64,000 nt of DNA from an uncultured Prevotella sp. (GCA_946415755.1 CAMKTS010000006.1:1-64000); one strand, 5' to 3'; shown: positions 51,565 to 60,600, numbered from the stretch's first letter. The notes: generated from the letters alone by a model not told the origin. Numbers and translations: made by a program.

Positions 51565-54500
51565 CTTACAACTACTTTTCGGTTACCAATCATGTAAATG
51601 CCAGCCTTCAGTCCGTTCAGCGGATTCTCACCTGCCTGTTTGCTGATGATACGGCACAGCCGTCCGTCGAGGCTATAGACTTTCAGTTCTTCGTTCTGAG
51701 AAGCGAATCCCTTCACATCAGTGATTCCCGTTGTCCCTCCACTAACTGCGTCTATACTTACCTCACGCAGGTCAGCGGTGGTCAGACGGACATTGCTGAT
51801 GCTAACATCACCAGTTGTTGATATATTCAGCAGAGCAGCATCGTTGGCCACGAAGGTGTTGTTCGTAGGCGAGTAGCACACCACGCGCCATGTTCCGTTC
51901 GCCAGCTGACGATAGGCCATCTGGTGACCGTTACCACCCATCAGCTTCATGTCATTGATAGCCGCACCATTGGCCACCTGCACATCCATCTGGAAGCCGA
52001 TAAAGGCGTCCTTGTTTTCTAACCGCAGCTGGTATCCTTCCGCTGTTGACTGCTGGCTGAGATTTGCATCTCCTGCTGCTGCCCTGTTCAACTGAGGACT
52101 GGCTGCAGCCCCTTCATTCAGAATGAGGTTGATAATCATGCCCACGTCAGTCACAGAGATGCTCTTGTCGCCATTCATATCAGCAGCCTCGAAGATAAAC
52201 ACAGAGGGAACCTGCTCCAAGATGTAGTTGATAGCACAGCCTACGTCAGTCACAGAGACAGAACCGTCGTTGTTCACATCGCCAGGCGTCATAGAGCTAA
52301 CTATCAGCTTAGACTTTGTGTCGGCAGGCTTCACCACTTTCAATTCATTGCCATTTGGCACACTCAATTCTACGTTGAGAATCTTCACGGTATATTCTCC
52401 TTCCATGGCGGCCGGCACATCGATTGTTATCTCGAGGAGCGTACCGCTGTTGCCTGTAAACGATTCGTTATCCATCGAAGAGATGACAAAACGGTAGTCG
52501 CCATTGGTCAGTTGTTTACCCGTAATGCTATGGCTTTCTGCTCTTTCCGTCAATGTGGCATTCAGTTTTCCGTTGCTCTTTGTAGCTACTGTCACGCCTG
52601 TAGGCAATTGCAGGTCGAACTGGCACAGCTTCACTTCGTTCTCATTATTTAATATAATAGGCAACACGGCCGTCTTCCCTGCCGATGCCTGTAAGTCGCT
52701 TCCAAACAAGGTATTGACACCTTCCTCGAAATCGTCTGGGTCTTCCTGGTTGCCTCCACTGTTTTCATTTTCCTTCAGCGTAGGATAGCTTTCACCTTCT
52801 GCAATCGCCCACACGTCTGTCATATCCCAACCAAGTCCCTGATACGTAGCCTTCGTCTTCAGCTCTGCCTCCGTCTTGGCAATTCCTTCTACAGCATCGT
52901 CGGTTTTTGTCTGAGGTACGTTGTTCAGCGACACCTGCATAGTACTCAGCGCATAATTGGTATTACCAGGCTCTGCAGCCCCGTTCTTGAAACCACCAAC
53001 CACACGGCAGCCCCATGCAGACTGTGATGACAATGAAAGCGTGTTACAACAAGCGATGCTGTTGCTGATAGATGCTGCCGATCCATCCAATTCACCAACC
53101 ACGCCACCACCATACCTTACACCACTGACATCACCCTTGGCATAGCTCTTGTCAATGCTGCTAAAGGTATAGCCCACCAGTCCTGCCGTAAACTGTGTTC
53201 CTGTGGTATTTGCCGTGCTGTAGCAGTTCTCAACTGGAGACAAAGCATATCCCACAAGGCCACCCGTATAGGAGTCATCGCCCGTTGCCGTAACGCTACC
53301 TGTGGAGAACGAAAGGCTGACAGGTGTTTCAGAGTAGCCAACAAGACCACCTACATAGTTAGTCTCGTCTGCTGCCGTCAAGTTATTCTGCGCTGAACAC
53401 ATACTAATAGTTCCACCCTTGGCATAACCGACAAAGCCACCTACTTTACTATTTGCTCCACTGCTGGAAATAGTTGTAGTTGCTTTGTTATTAGTCATAC
53501 CGCAGTTCAAAGTCTGTCCTGCCAGACCGCCGACATTTTCCGTACCAGTGATGGTGGCATTGGCGGTAATCGTACTGATAGTGGTGTTTTCTGCATATCC
53601 TACTAGACCACCCACATGGCCAGTACCTTCCACATCGCCCTTCACCGTGCAGTTCACAAGGCTGCCGTTGGCATTGCGACCTATCAGGATACCAGTATAG
53701 TCACCGCCTTTCACCTTCTTGCCTTTGGCCACCTCAACAGTCAGGTTCTTGATTTGTCCAGCAGAGAAGTTTGAGAACAGTCCGTTATAGTTCTGTGTGG
53801 TGTTCATCCATAGTCCCGTTACCTTGTGCCCATCACCATCGATGTAAGTAGCCTCACCGCTGTTGCGCCCTATGGCAGGCCAACCTTCCGTGGGACTGTT
53901 TTCGTTAATCCACGTTGTCAGGTCAATGTCGTTCATCAGTTTGTAGTAGCCACGATTCGATGCGCCCTGCAGGTCCTCTGCCGTATAGATGCGATAGGGG
54001 TCTGCCTCCGTTCCTGAGCCAGGATATCCCACGGTGGTTGTCGTATAGTAGGATGGCGTCATGCCCTCCACATCGGCAAAAATCTGTACCAACGCGCCAC
54101 TCTGCAGTGGCTCTGTGGCAAACGTCCAGTTATACCCATCACAGTTGGTGGACACAGCATCGCGGTCTTTGTAGTACAGGTAAACTGTTCCACCGTTGAG
54201 GCTCTGTCCGCTGATGCTTGTAGCTTGCGAAACGAGGTTGCTCTTGATGATAGGCGGTGCTGCCTGATACTTCTTGTAGGGGAAGCACTCTGTCTCCAAG
54301 TTGTTCCAATTGTTGTCAAAGTCCCAACCCATTGATACGTATGTGGCTTTCAGTTTCAGTAACGAAGGACCAATACTCGTTCCATTCTGCAGGTCATCCT
54401 CCACTTCTTGAACTACGCCTTGCAATACAACATTTGTTTGAGTCAAAGAACGGTTTCCCTCTGCCGACCCTAATGCACCAATGACAGTGTATTCACTATT

Positions 54501-56189
54501 GTCGGTATAGCCATAAATACGACCAACAGCTGAAGAATATGCGGAAACAATTCCATTGATAGATGCATTCGATTTCAGAGTTGTAGTGTTGGAATAACCT
54601 GATTCTGGTATTCCATGTATTTGTCCTACTATACCACCGACATTAGATAAGCCATAAATATTGGCATAAGCATAATTGTTTTGAATAGTACCACCGCTCT
54701 TGTAGCCAACCAAACCGCCTACATTATCCGTTCCGTGTAACGTCCCGCTGTAGTAGTTATTAGTTATAGATAAGCTGATGGTATTTCGCGTATATGTGTA
54801 ATATGTATAGGGAGTCATACCCACTAGTTGTGTACCATCATAGATATCACATCCTACAGTAACATAATACAATTGTGGTTGTCCTGGTTTAGGATTACTT
54901 CTTATCATACCTTTTTCATAAGTATCGTTTATTACATTTGATGTAGAAGAATATCCATTTGATGTAATCTCATATCCGACAAGTCCGCCAACACATTTAT
55001 TTCCTTTGATATTTCCAATGGCTGTACAATTGTTTAGCCTTTGGGTAACAACTGCGCCTGTACTTATCGTTTCATCATACCAATTTACACTTATGCCATG
55101 ATAACCATCCCTAGATTCATAAGTGTGTAAAGTTGGAGCTTGTACCGTATTCTGAACAGCTCCAACTAGGCCACCTACATACGATTGACCGCTGATATCG
55201 CCAAAGTGGCTGCTACTTTCCATTTCTTCTATACACGCACCTTGGCTGACACCAATGATTCCACCTGCATAATCACCAGAAGCCACAATAATTCCTTTCG
55301 AGAAACACGAAACAAAAGAAGATGTCGTATTTTCCAAAGCACCAACGATACCACCCACATATTGAGCACCATTTAACTCACCTTCATATTTGCAGTTAGT
55401 AAAAGTGCTCGTGACATTGCAGCCAACGATACCGCCTGTATAGTCTTTACCTGTAATGGGACCCTTTACAACAATATTCGTAAGTGTCAGTCCGCTGGCA
55501 TTACCAATCAAACCGCCAGTGTAGCTACCCGTTCCAGTCAACTCTCCAGAGAAAGAGCCGTCAGAGAATGTACCGGTCTCCACTTTTCCAGCAAAGCCGC
55601 CATTGTTTTCAGAGGAGTTGATTGTAGCATCAACACTGAATGTCTGGTAGTTGGTGTTATTGGAGTAGCCTGCAAAACCACCAACATTGGTCGTACCGGC
55701 TACGCCATTACCACCTTTCATTTTGACATGACAGTTACTGATAGTAGAGCCTAATATATAACCAACAAATGCGCCTACATTTGATGCTCCAGTAACCGAG
55801 GCCCCCTCAAGAGTCAAGTTGCTGATGGTCGCATTCGCTACATAGCCGAAAAACCCAACATGGTTGGTCGACTTGCGATTGATAGTCAGGCCAGAGATGT
55901 TGTGATTGTTACCATAGAAGACACCCTTGAAAGGATCTGACTCCACACCGATGGGTAGCCATCCCTGACTAGGATTGTTCTCCGCAATCCAGTTCGTCAT
56001 GTCCAGATCCTTCATGAGTTTAAACACCACCCCCTCCTGATTGAGGAAATTCGAAACCTGCGAAAGCTGGTTCTCATTGTAAATCAGATAAGGATCCTCT
56101 TCAGTTCCCGACCCCGATCCGCTGTACTGCGCAAACGTAGTTGCCATGCAGCATAGGAACATTGCTGCCATTGTTAGTAGTCGTTTCAT
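51561..56189 (-). CDS. Giant GLUG-repeat surface protein with cohesin-like, dockerin and T9SS parts
   Basis: A 1542-residue exported protein (signal MKRLLTMAAMFLCCMATTFA). Two blocks (about 20-640 and 730-1130) start with GTEEDPYLIYNENQLSQVSN-type segments and continue with many GLUG-like repeats (NVGGFAGYSNN, YTGGLIGNASG, YVGGLVGYSE), which build a beta-helix. Then come a cohesin-like domain (about 1160-1290), a dockerin (DVNNDGSVSVTD and DMNGDKSISVTD), a second cohesin-like segment (YQLRLENKDAFIGFQMDVQV) and a C-terminal SLDGRLCR...GLKAGIYMIGNRKVVVR type IX secretion signal. It is translated just ahead of the cohesin-dockerin gene. Roles in adhesion or scaffold building are plausible; neither is proven. 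The N-terminal half is AT-richer than the C-terminal half. Confidence 0.85.
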   Translation of the reverse strand: MKRLLTMAAMFLCCMATTFAQYSGSGSGTEEDPYLIYNENQLSQVSNFLNQEGVVFKLMKDLDMTNWIAENNPSQGWLPIGVESDPFKGVFYGNNHNISGLTINRKSTNHVGFFGYVANATISNLTLEGASVTGASNVGAFVGYILGSTISNCHVKMKGGNGVAGTTNVGGFAGYSNNTNYQTFSVDATINSSENNGGFAGKVETGTFSDGSFSGELTGTGSYTGGLIGNASGLTLTNIVVKGPITGKDYTGGIVGCNVTSTFTNCKYEGELNGAQYVGGIVGALENTTSSFVSCFSKGIIVASGDYAGGIIGVSQGACIEEMESSSHFGDISGQSYVGGLVGAVQNTVQAPTLHTYESRDGYHGISVNWYDETISTGAVVTQRLNNCTAIGNIKGNKCVGGLVGYEITSNGYSSTSNVINDTYEKGMIRSNPKPGQPQLYYVTVGCDIYDGTQLVGMTPYTYYTYTRNTISLSITNNYYSGTLHGTDNVGGLVGYKSGGTIQNNYAYANIYGLSNVGGIVGQIHGIPESGYSNTTTLKSNASINGIVSAYSSAVGRIYGYTDNSEYTVIGALGSAEGNRSLTQTNVVLQGVVQEVEDDLQNGTSIGPSLLKLKATYVSMGWDFDNNWNNLETECFPYKKYQAAPPIIKSNLVSQATSISGQSLNGGTVYLYYKDRDAVSTNCDGYNWTFATEPLQSGALVQIFADVEGMTPSYYTTTTVGYPGSGTEADPYRIYTAEDLQGASNRGYYKLMNDIDLTTWINENSPTEGWPAIGRNSGEATYIDGDGHKVTGLWMNTTQNYNGLFSNFSAGQIKNLTVEVAKGKKVKGGDYTGILIGRNANGSLVNCTVKGDVEGTGHVGGLVGYAENTTISTITANATITGTENVGGLAGQTLNCGMTNNKATTTISSSGANSKVGGFVGYAKGGTISMCSAQNNLTAADETNYVGGLVGYSETPVSLSFSTGSVTATGDDSYTGGLVGYALSPVENCYSTANTTGTQFTAGLVGYTFSSIDKSYAKGDVSGVRYGGGVVGELDGSAASISNSIACCNTLSLSSQSAWGCRVVGGFKNGAAEPGNTNYALSTMQVSLNNVPQTKTDDAVEGIAKTEAELKTKATYQGLGWDMTDVWAIAEGESYPTLKENENSGGNQEDPDDFEEGVNTLFGSDLQASAGKTAVLPIILNNENEVKLCQFDLQLPTGVTVATKSNGKLNATLTERAESHSITGKQLTNGDYRFVISSMDNESFTGNSGTLLEITIDVPAAMEGEYTVKILNVELSVPNGNELKVVKPADTKSKLIVSSMTPGDVNNDGSVSVTDVGCAINYILEQVPSVFIFEAADMNGDKSISVTDVGMIINLILNEGAAASPQLNRAAAGDANLSQQSTAEGYQLRLENKDAFIGFQMDVQVANGAAINDMKLMGGNGHQMAYRQLANGTWRVVCYSPTNNTFVANDAALLNISTTGDVSISNVRLTTADLREVSIDAVSGGTTGITDVKGFASQNEELKVYSLDGRLCRIISKQAGENPLNGLKAGIYMIGNRKVVVR

Positions 56190-56190
56190 A

Positions 56191-57063
56191 TTACTTTTGA
56201 TTTATTAGTTTCCACAATTCTTTGGGTAACCAAAATTTTTTCTCTTCAACATCAAGATTGGCAGGAAGAAGTTTATCAATAGTGTGCTTCCCTTCTTTTA
56301 TCATCTCAATAATAGGATGTGCAGGCTTAATAACATGACCATTTTCTTCCCATAATTCATAAAAATAACCAATACCGTCATTATGTATTGCATTAAATTT
56401 TTTAGATAGGTCTATTATTTTATTCTTTACTTTTTCTGTCGAGCTACCAAAGAACACCTCACTGCCCCATATTGCACCCCTACCCTGTAAATTCTCTCCA
56501 AAAGCAATTCTAACATTCCTCTCACATAATTGAATCCAATATGGCCATTCTATAAGAGGACTTTTAATTTTCTCTTCTATCTCGGCCTTCCGTATTTGAT
56601 CTTCATCTATTTTACTATCCTCAAAATGATATGGACCTAAAAAATCAATATAAATTTTATTACCATTATACGTTATTTTAATGTCAATTCGTCTATTTCC
56701 AACAGGATACTGTTCTTCTATTACAACATTTTTAGAAAATTGTTTAATAATAGAGATAAGTTCCAACTCTGACAAACTCTGATCTTTCGGGGGAATAGGT
56801 AAACACATTTTAGCCAAAATGGTTTTCCAAAGTTTTCTTTGTGGAGAGGATATCATATTATTCAAATTAGGTTCTTTTATCCTCTCTTCTAAATCAATGC
56901 ACCTATGCCTTCTTAATATTTTAACAAATTCTTCTTTCCTTTCATAAGGAATAGAGAGAATTGTCATCATATCTTCTATCGAATATAATGAGCCTGCATG
57001 ATTATCACTATCTGACAATTCAAAGAATCCATCAGGTTGCCAAGTAGGTCTCATACTTTCCAT
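56191..57063 (-). CDS. AT-rich hypothetical protein with nuclease-like core
   Basis: A 290-residue protein that I do not recognise as a named family. It is strikingly AT-rich compared with its neighbours. Residues about 110-160 read EEQYPVGNRRIDIKITYNGNK followed by IYIDFLGP, the D...(D/E)xK-like spacing of a PD-(D/E)XK nuclease with a strand-loop-strand core, though the Lys is not in the standard place. A conserved-looking EWPYWIQLCERNVRIAFG and GAIWGSEVFFG follow. No signal peptide or membrane segment is seen. The stop is one base away from the GLUG gene's start side, and it is read from an upstream promoter at 57449 through a 380-base leader. Recent transfer is likely; a defence or restriction role is only a guess. 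Confidence 0.6.
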   Translation of the reverse strand: MESMRPTWQPDGFFELSDSDNHAGSLYSIEDMMTILSIPYERKEEFVKILRRHRCIDLEERIKEPNLNNMISSPQRKLWKTILAKMCLPIPPKDQSLSELELISIIKQFSKNVVIEEQYPVGNRRIDIKITYNGNKIYIDFLGPYHFEDSKIDEDQIRKAEIEEKIKSPLIEWPYWIQLCERNVRIAFGENLQGRGAIWGSEVFFGSSTEKVKNKIIDLSKKFNAIHNDGIGYFYELWEENGHVIKPAHPIIEMIKEGKHTIDKLLPANLDVEEKKFWLPKELWKLINQK

Positions 57064-57102
57064 ATTTCATAAAACAGCCTTCAAACACCCCAGAGTCGGC
57101 AG

Positions 57103-57442
57103 TTAAACATATTGTTTTAGGTTTAGCTTATGATACAAAAAAGGCGTAGGTGTCTGTTTCTCTGCCCATCCTGGCATAACAGGCCTTCGCATTGCCCTTC
57201 CCACACAGGATAGACAACGCAGATAGCCCACGCCAGCACGGACTATATAAAGATGTATATATAGAAACGCACCACGTAGACGCCTCGTTGTCATCTGTCT
57301 GCTGTGGGATTTACGAGTTTGCGAAGTTCGTTATGCACAACGACAGACGTTCGAAAACGTCTTTCTCATATATAAGACCGCCCGCTAACCCTCTCTTGGG
57401 GTCGCTCAGCCATAGGCCGCTTGCAGTAAACAAGTACGAGCG
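57103..57442 (-). other. Promoter-driven untranslated element
   Basis: Between the AT-rich gene and the promoter at 57449 lies a GC-richer stretch, unlike both flanks. It has a hairpin GACGTT-CGAA-AACGTC at 57346-57361 and ends in CCTACGCCTTTTTTG (minus strand, near 57140). Its longest frame gives a 63-residue Arg/Cys-rich peptide (MTTRRLRGAFLYIHLYIVRAG start) that does not look like a folded protein. It may be a leader RNA, a small RNA or a dispersed element. Confidence 0.4.
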
Positions 57443-57448
57443 ATGCTG

Positions 57449-57480
57449 CAAATTTAAGAAATAAAATCGAAAGTTCCAAA
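57449..57480 (-). promoter_or_regulatory. Leftward promoter before the AT-rich gene
   Basis: The minus strand reads TTTG (57480-57477), 20 bases, then TAAATTTG (57456-57449), a full Bacteroidetes promoter. Confidence 0.7.
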
Positions 57481-57566
57481 TATTCGCCAAAGAAAATGCC
57501 ACAAAAGCCAAAAACTTCTAAATCCCCGCCCTTTGTCGGCAGAATAAAGACTTTTTCGGCCAAAAG

Positions 57567-57598
57567 TTTGGAGATAATCAAATAATTGTCTATATTTG
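57567..57598 (+). promoter_or_regulatory. Promoter of the second nucleotidyltransferase/HEPN pair
   Basis: TTTG at 57567-57570, a 20-base spacer and TATATTTG at 57591-57598, 21 bases before the start codon. Confidence 0.75.
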
Positions 57599-57619
57599 CA
57601 GTCAAGAATCATATGCATC

Positions 57620-57928
57620 ATGAGAAGAACAGAAATAACCAGGTCAATAAAAGATGCTCTAAATGGCGTACCTTACGATATAGAAGCGTGGGTTTATGGA
57701 AGTGAGGCTCGTGGAGATGCTCGTGCCGACTCTGACATAGACCTTTTGGTGCTTGTTGACAGTCCTATCGTAACCGAAAAGGATGAAGATGCAATATTTG
57801 CTCCTTTGTACAACATAGAACTAGAGACGGGGATCCTCATCAATCCCATTATCATTTCCAAAAAGCAATGGAACAGCCGAGTGACTCCTTTCTACCTGAA
57901 CGTTACTAATGAACGAGTGAGGTTATGA
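57620..57928 (+). CDS. Minimal nucleotidyltransferase (MNT) domain protein
   Basis: A 102-residue protein with the nucleotidyltransferase motif GSEARGDARADSDIDLLVLVD, both catalytic Asp residues present. Start MRRTEITRSIKDAL at 57620 is chosen because the -7 box ends at 57598; an ATG-like frame start at 57596 would be inside it. Together with the following HEPN gene, which it overlaps by four bases, it forms an MNT/HEPN pair, a common toxin-antitoxin or stress module. It belongs to a different subfamily from the mntA gene at 49442. Confidence 0.85.
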   Translation: MRRTEITRSIKDALNGVPYDIEAWVYGSEARGDARADSDIDLLVLVDSPIVTEKDEDAIFAPLYNIELETGILINPIIISKKQWNSRVTPFYLNVTNERVRL

Positions 57929-58350
57929 AGACATTAACAGACGAACAAAGGGTTGATATCGTGCGTTATCGAATGGAGAACGCACGGGTTACATTAAAGG
58001 AGGTTGAGAGCCATCGAGAGAATGGTTTTTATAACACAGCGGTTAATAGAATGTATTATGCGTGCTACTATGCTGCATGTGCCATCCTAATAGCTAATGG
58101 TATTGAAACAAAATCGCATGACGGTGTTCGGATGCAATTAGGCAAACAAATTGTTTTGGAAGGGAAAATATCTTCAGATCTCGGACGCTTTTATAGCCGT
58201 TTGTTTTCTAAACGATCAACTGGCGATTATGAAGATTTTGTCAACCACACTTTGGAAACTGTAGATGAGTTGTTCCCGTCAGCAAAGTTGTTTGTAGAAT
58301 CAATAGGTGTTCTTGTTGATGATTGGTTGTTAAGCCAAAAGCCACATTAA
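57925..58350 (+). CDS. HEPN-domain protein paired with the nucleotidyltransferase
   Basis: A 141-residue four-helix HEPN protein: RYRMENARVTLKEVESHRENGFYNTAVNRMYYACYYAACAILIANG is the typical HEPN core, followed by the SHDGVRMQLGKQIV and RSTGDYEDFVNHTLETVDELF segments. The R-x4-6-H RNase motif of HepT is not evident, so whether it is an RNase is open; many such HEPN partners lack it. It is translationally coupled to the upstream nucleotidyltransferase (four-base overlap). Confidence 0.85.
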   Translation: MKTLTDEQRVDIVRYRMENARVTLKEVESHRENGFYNTAVNRMYYACYYAACAILIANGIETKSHDGVRMQLGKQIVLEGKISSDLGRFYSRLFSKRSTGDYEDFVNHTLETVDELFPSAKLFVESIGVLVDDWLLSQKPH

Positions 58351-58404
58351 CCGAGAATTCCAGCTGCTCCGTTTTATGCTCCGTGTGGAGTTCGCAACGC
58401 CACA

Positions 58405-58455
58405 CTCTGACCCCCGGTCAGAGAATTTCTCTGCGCCGTCCGGAGATTGTCTCCG
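58405..58455. repeat. Cluster of three adjoining palindromes
   Basis: CTCTGACC-CCC-GGTCAGAG (58405-58423), CAGAGAA-T-TTCTCTG (58419-58433) and CGGAGA-TTG-TCTCCG (58441-58455) follow one another; the first two overlap, so only one can form at a time. They lie between the HEPN gene and typA, which converge. Confidence 0.8.
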
Positions 58456-58526
58456 CTCCGTCCATAAAAACCGGTAATCTGCGAGAGGCCGTTTCTCTGG
58501 TAGTGAGAAGCCGTATCGCTGACCCA

Positions 58527-58748
58527 GAGTTTCCTCGAGACTGCTTGCGCTCGGTAGAGCTAAAGCAAGCTTCGCTCTACCCTCGCTGAATCGCAGCCCT
58601 GAGTTTCCTCGAGACTGCTTGCGCTCGGTAGAGCTAAAGCAAGCTTCGCTCTACCCTCGCTGAATCGCAGCCCTGAGTTTCCTCGAGACTGCTTGCGCTC
58701 GGTAGAGCTGAAGCAAGCTTCGCTCTACCCTCGCTGAATCGCAGCCTT
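58527..58748. repeat. Three 74-bp tandem repeats that reach into typA
   Basis: The unit starting GAGTTTCCTCGAGACTGC begins at 58527, 58601 and 58675 with almost no change. Each copy can fold as GGTAGAGC/GCTCTACC with a 13-base loop. The last copy contains the typA stop codon and the codons for the last six residues, AAIQRG. Confidence 0.95.
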
Positions 58749-60533
58749 TTTCCGTTGGTCGTGGTCGAGGATGATCTTGCGCATGCGCATCGACTTGGGA
58801 GTGACCTCCACTAGCTCGTCTTCCTTGATATACTCCAGGCACTCCTCGAGCGACATCACCACCTTGGGGATGATACGCGCCTTGTCGTCAGTACCCGAGG
58901 CACGGACGTTGGTGAGCTGCTTGGCTTTGCAGACGTTGATGACGAGGTCGTTGTCGTGGACGTGTTCGCCGACCACCTGACCCATATAGACATCCTCACC
59001 GGGGTCGATGAAGAACTTGCCGCGGTCTTGCAGCTTGTCGATGGCGTAGGCAAAGGCATTGCCGGTCTCCAGGGCTATCATCGAACCATTGACGCGACGC
59101 TCTATCTCTCCCTTGTAGGGCTGATACTCCTTGAAACGGTGGGCCATGATGGCCTCGCCCTGACTGGCTGTCAGCACATTGGTACGCAGACCGATGATAC
59201 CGCGTGAGGGGATGTTGAACTCGATATTCGTGCGCTCACCCTGTGACTCCATGCTGGTCATCTCGCCCTTACGGCGCGTTACCATGTCAATCATCTTCGA
59301 GGCAAACTCCTCGGGAACGTTGATGGTCAGCTCCTCGATGGGTTCACAACGAACGCCATCCACCTCTTTATAAATCACCTGCGGCTGTCCTACCTGCAGC
59401 TCGTAGCCCTCGCGGCGCATGGTCTCGATGAGCACGCTGAGATGCAGCACGCCACGGCCAGAGACTATCCAGCGGTCGGTAGCATCCTCGAAAGGTTCTA
59501 CGCGCAGGGCGAGGTTCTTCTCCAATTCCTTCTCCAGACGGTCGTTGATGTGGCGCGAAGTGACAAACTTGCCCTCCTTGCCAAAGAACGGTGAGTCGTT
59601 GATGGTAAAGAGCATCGACATCGTCGGCTCGTCGATGGCGATGGGAGGCAGGGGCTCCGGATTCTCGATGTCGCAGATGGTATCGCCAATCTCGAATTTC
59701 TCCAATCCGATGACGGCACAGATATCACCACAGTCTACGCTGTCGGTGCGCACATGACTCATACCGTCGAAAATATGCAACTCCTTGATTTTCGTCTTCT
59801 CCAGCGAACCGTCACGATGGGCGATGGTCACCTGCTGGCCGTCCTTCAACGTTCCGCGATGCACACGGCCCACAGCGATACGGCCTGTATACGAGCTATA
59901 GTCGAGCGAGGTGATGAGCATCTGCGGCGTGCCCTCTATCTGCTTGGGAGCAGGAATCACCTCGACAATCTTATCTAACAGATAGGTAATGTCGGTGGTG
60001 GGCTTGTTATAGTCCTCACCCATCCAGCCGTTCTTGGCCGATCCATACACCACGGGGAAGTCCAGCTGGTCCTCAGTGGCGTTCAGCGAGAACATCAGGT
60101 CGAATACCATCTCGTAAACCTCCTCCGGACGGCAGTTGGGCTTGTCGACCTTGTTGACCACTACGATGGGCTTCAGGCCAATCTGCAGGGCCTTCTGCAA
60201 CACGAAGCGCGTCTGGGGCATAGGTCCTTCGAAGGCATCCACCAACAGCAGACAACCGTCGGCCATGTTGAGCACGCGCTCCACCTCACCGCCAAAGTCT
60301 GAGTGTCCCGGAGTATCGATAATATTAATCTTCGTTCCTTTCCAATTAATACTGACATTCTTCGAAAGAATGGTGATGCCTCGTTCGCGCTCCAGGTCGT
60401 TAGCGTCCAACACCTGGCTCGACAGGTTCTGTCCCTCACGGAAGAGATTTCCTGCCAGCATCATCTTGTCCACGAGCGTCGTCTTGCCGTGGTCTACGTG
60501 TGCAATGATTGCAATATTCCTGATATCCTGCAT
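58725..60533 (-). CDS. typA: Translational GTPase TypA/BipA
   Basis: TypA is a ribosome-associated GTPase that helps assemble the 50S subunit and aids growth under stress. The 602-residue protein has IAIIAHVDHGKTTLVDKMM (G1), RGITI (G2), DTPGHSDFGGEV (G3) and VVNKVDKP (G4), then domains II, III and V and the TypA-specific C-terminal region (VVMSLEECLEYIKEDELVEVTP). The final residues AAIQRG and the stop codon are encoded by the 74-bp tandem repeat, so the original C-terminus has been replaced without harming the core. Confidence 0.96.
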   Translation of the reverse strand: MQDIRNIAIIAHVDHGKTTLVDKMMLAGNLFREGQNLSSQVLDANDLERERGITILSKNVSINWKGTKINIIDTPGHSDFGGEVERVLNMADGCLLLVDAFEGPMPQTRFVLQKALQIGLKPIVVVNKVDKPNCRPEEVYEMVFDLMFSLNATEDQLDFPVVYGSAKNGWMGEDYNKPTTDITYLLDKIVEVIPAPKQIEGTPQMLITSLDYSSYTGRIAVGRVHRGTLKDGQQVTIAHRDGSLEKTKIKELHIFDGMSHVRTDSVDCGDICAVIGLEKFEIGDTICDIENPEPLPPIAIDEPTMSMLFTINDSPFFGKEGKFVTSRHINDRLEKELEKNLALRVEPFEDATDRWIVSGRGVLHLSVLIETMRREGYELQVGQPQVIYKEVDGVRCEPIEELTINVPEEFASKMIDMVTRRKGEMTSMESQGERTNIEFNIPSRGIIGLRTNVLTASQGEAIMAHRFKEYQPYKGEIERRVNGSMIALETGNAFAYAIDKLQDRGKFFIDPGEDVYMGQVVGEHVHDNDLVINVCKAKQLTNVRASGTDDKARIIPKVVMSLEECLEYIKEDELVEVTPKSMRMRKIILDHDQRKKAAIQRG

Positions 60534-60592
60534 CCTAATAATTTACAATTTGACGATTTACAATTTATTGTACTATTTCGAAATTTCGGGTG

Positions 60593-60600
60593 CAAAGGTA
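60593..60600 (-). promoter_or_regulatory. -7 box of typA
   Basis: The minus strand reads TACCTTTG about 60 bases before the typA start; the divergent rpsO promoter lies 43 bases away. Confidence 0.65.

Noticed and set aside
58527..58748. Tandem 74-bp units as a CRISPR array
   Set aside because: Whole units are identical end to end with no variable spacers and no cas genes nearby.
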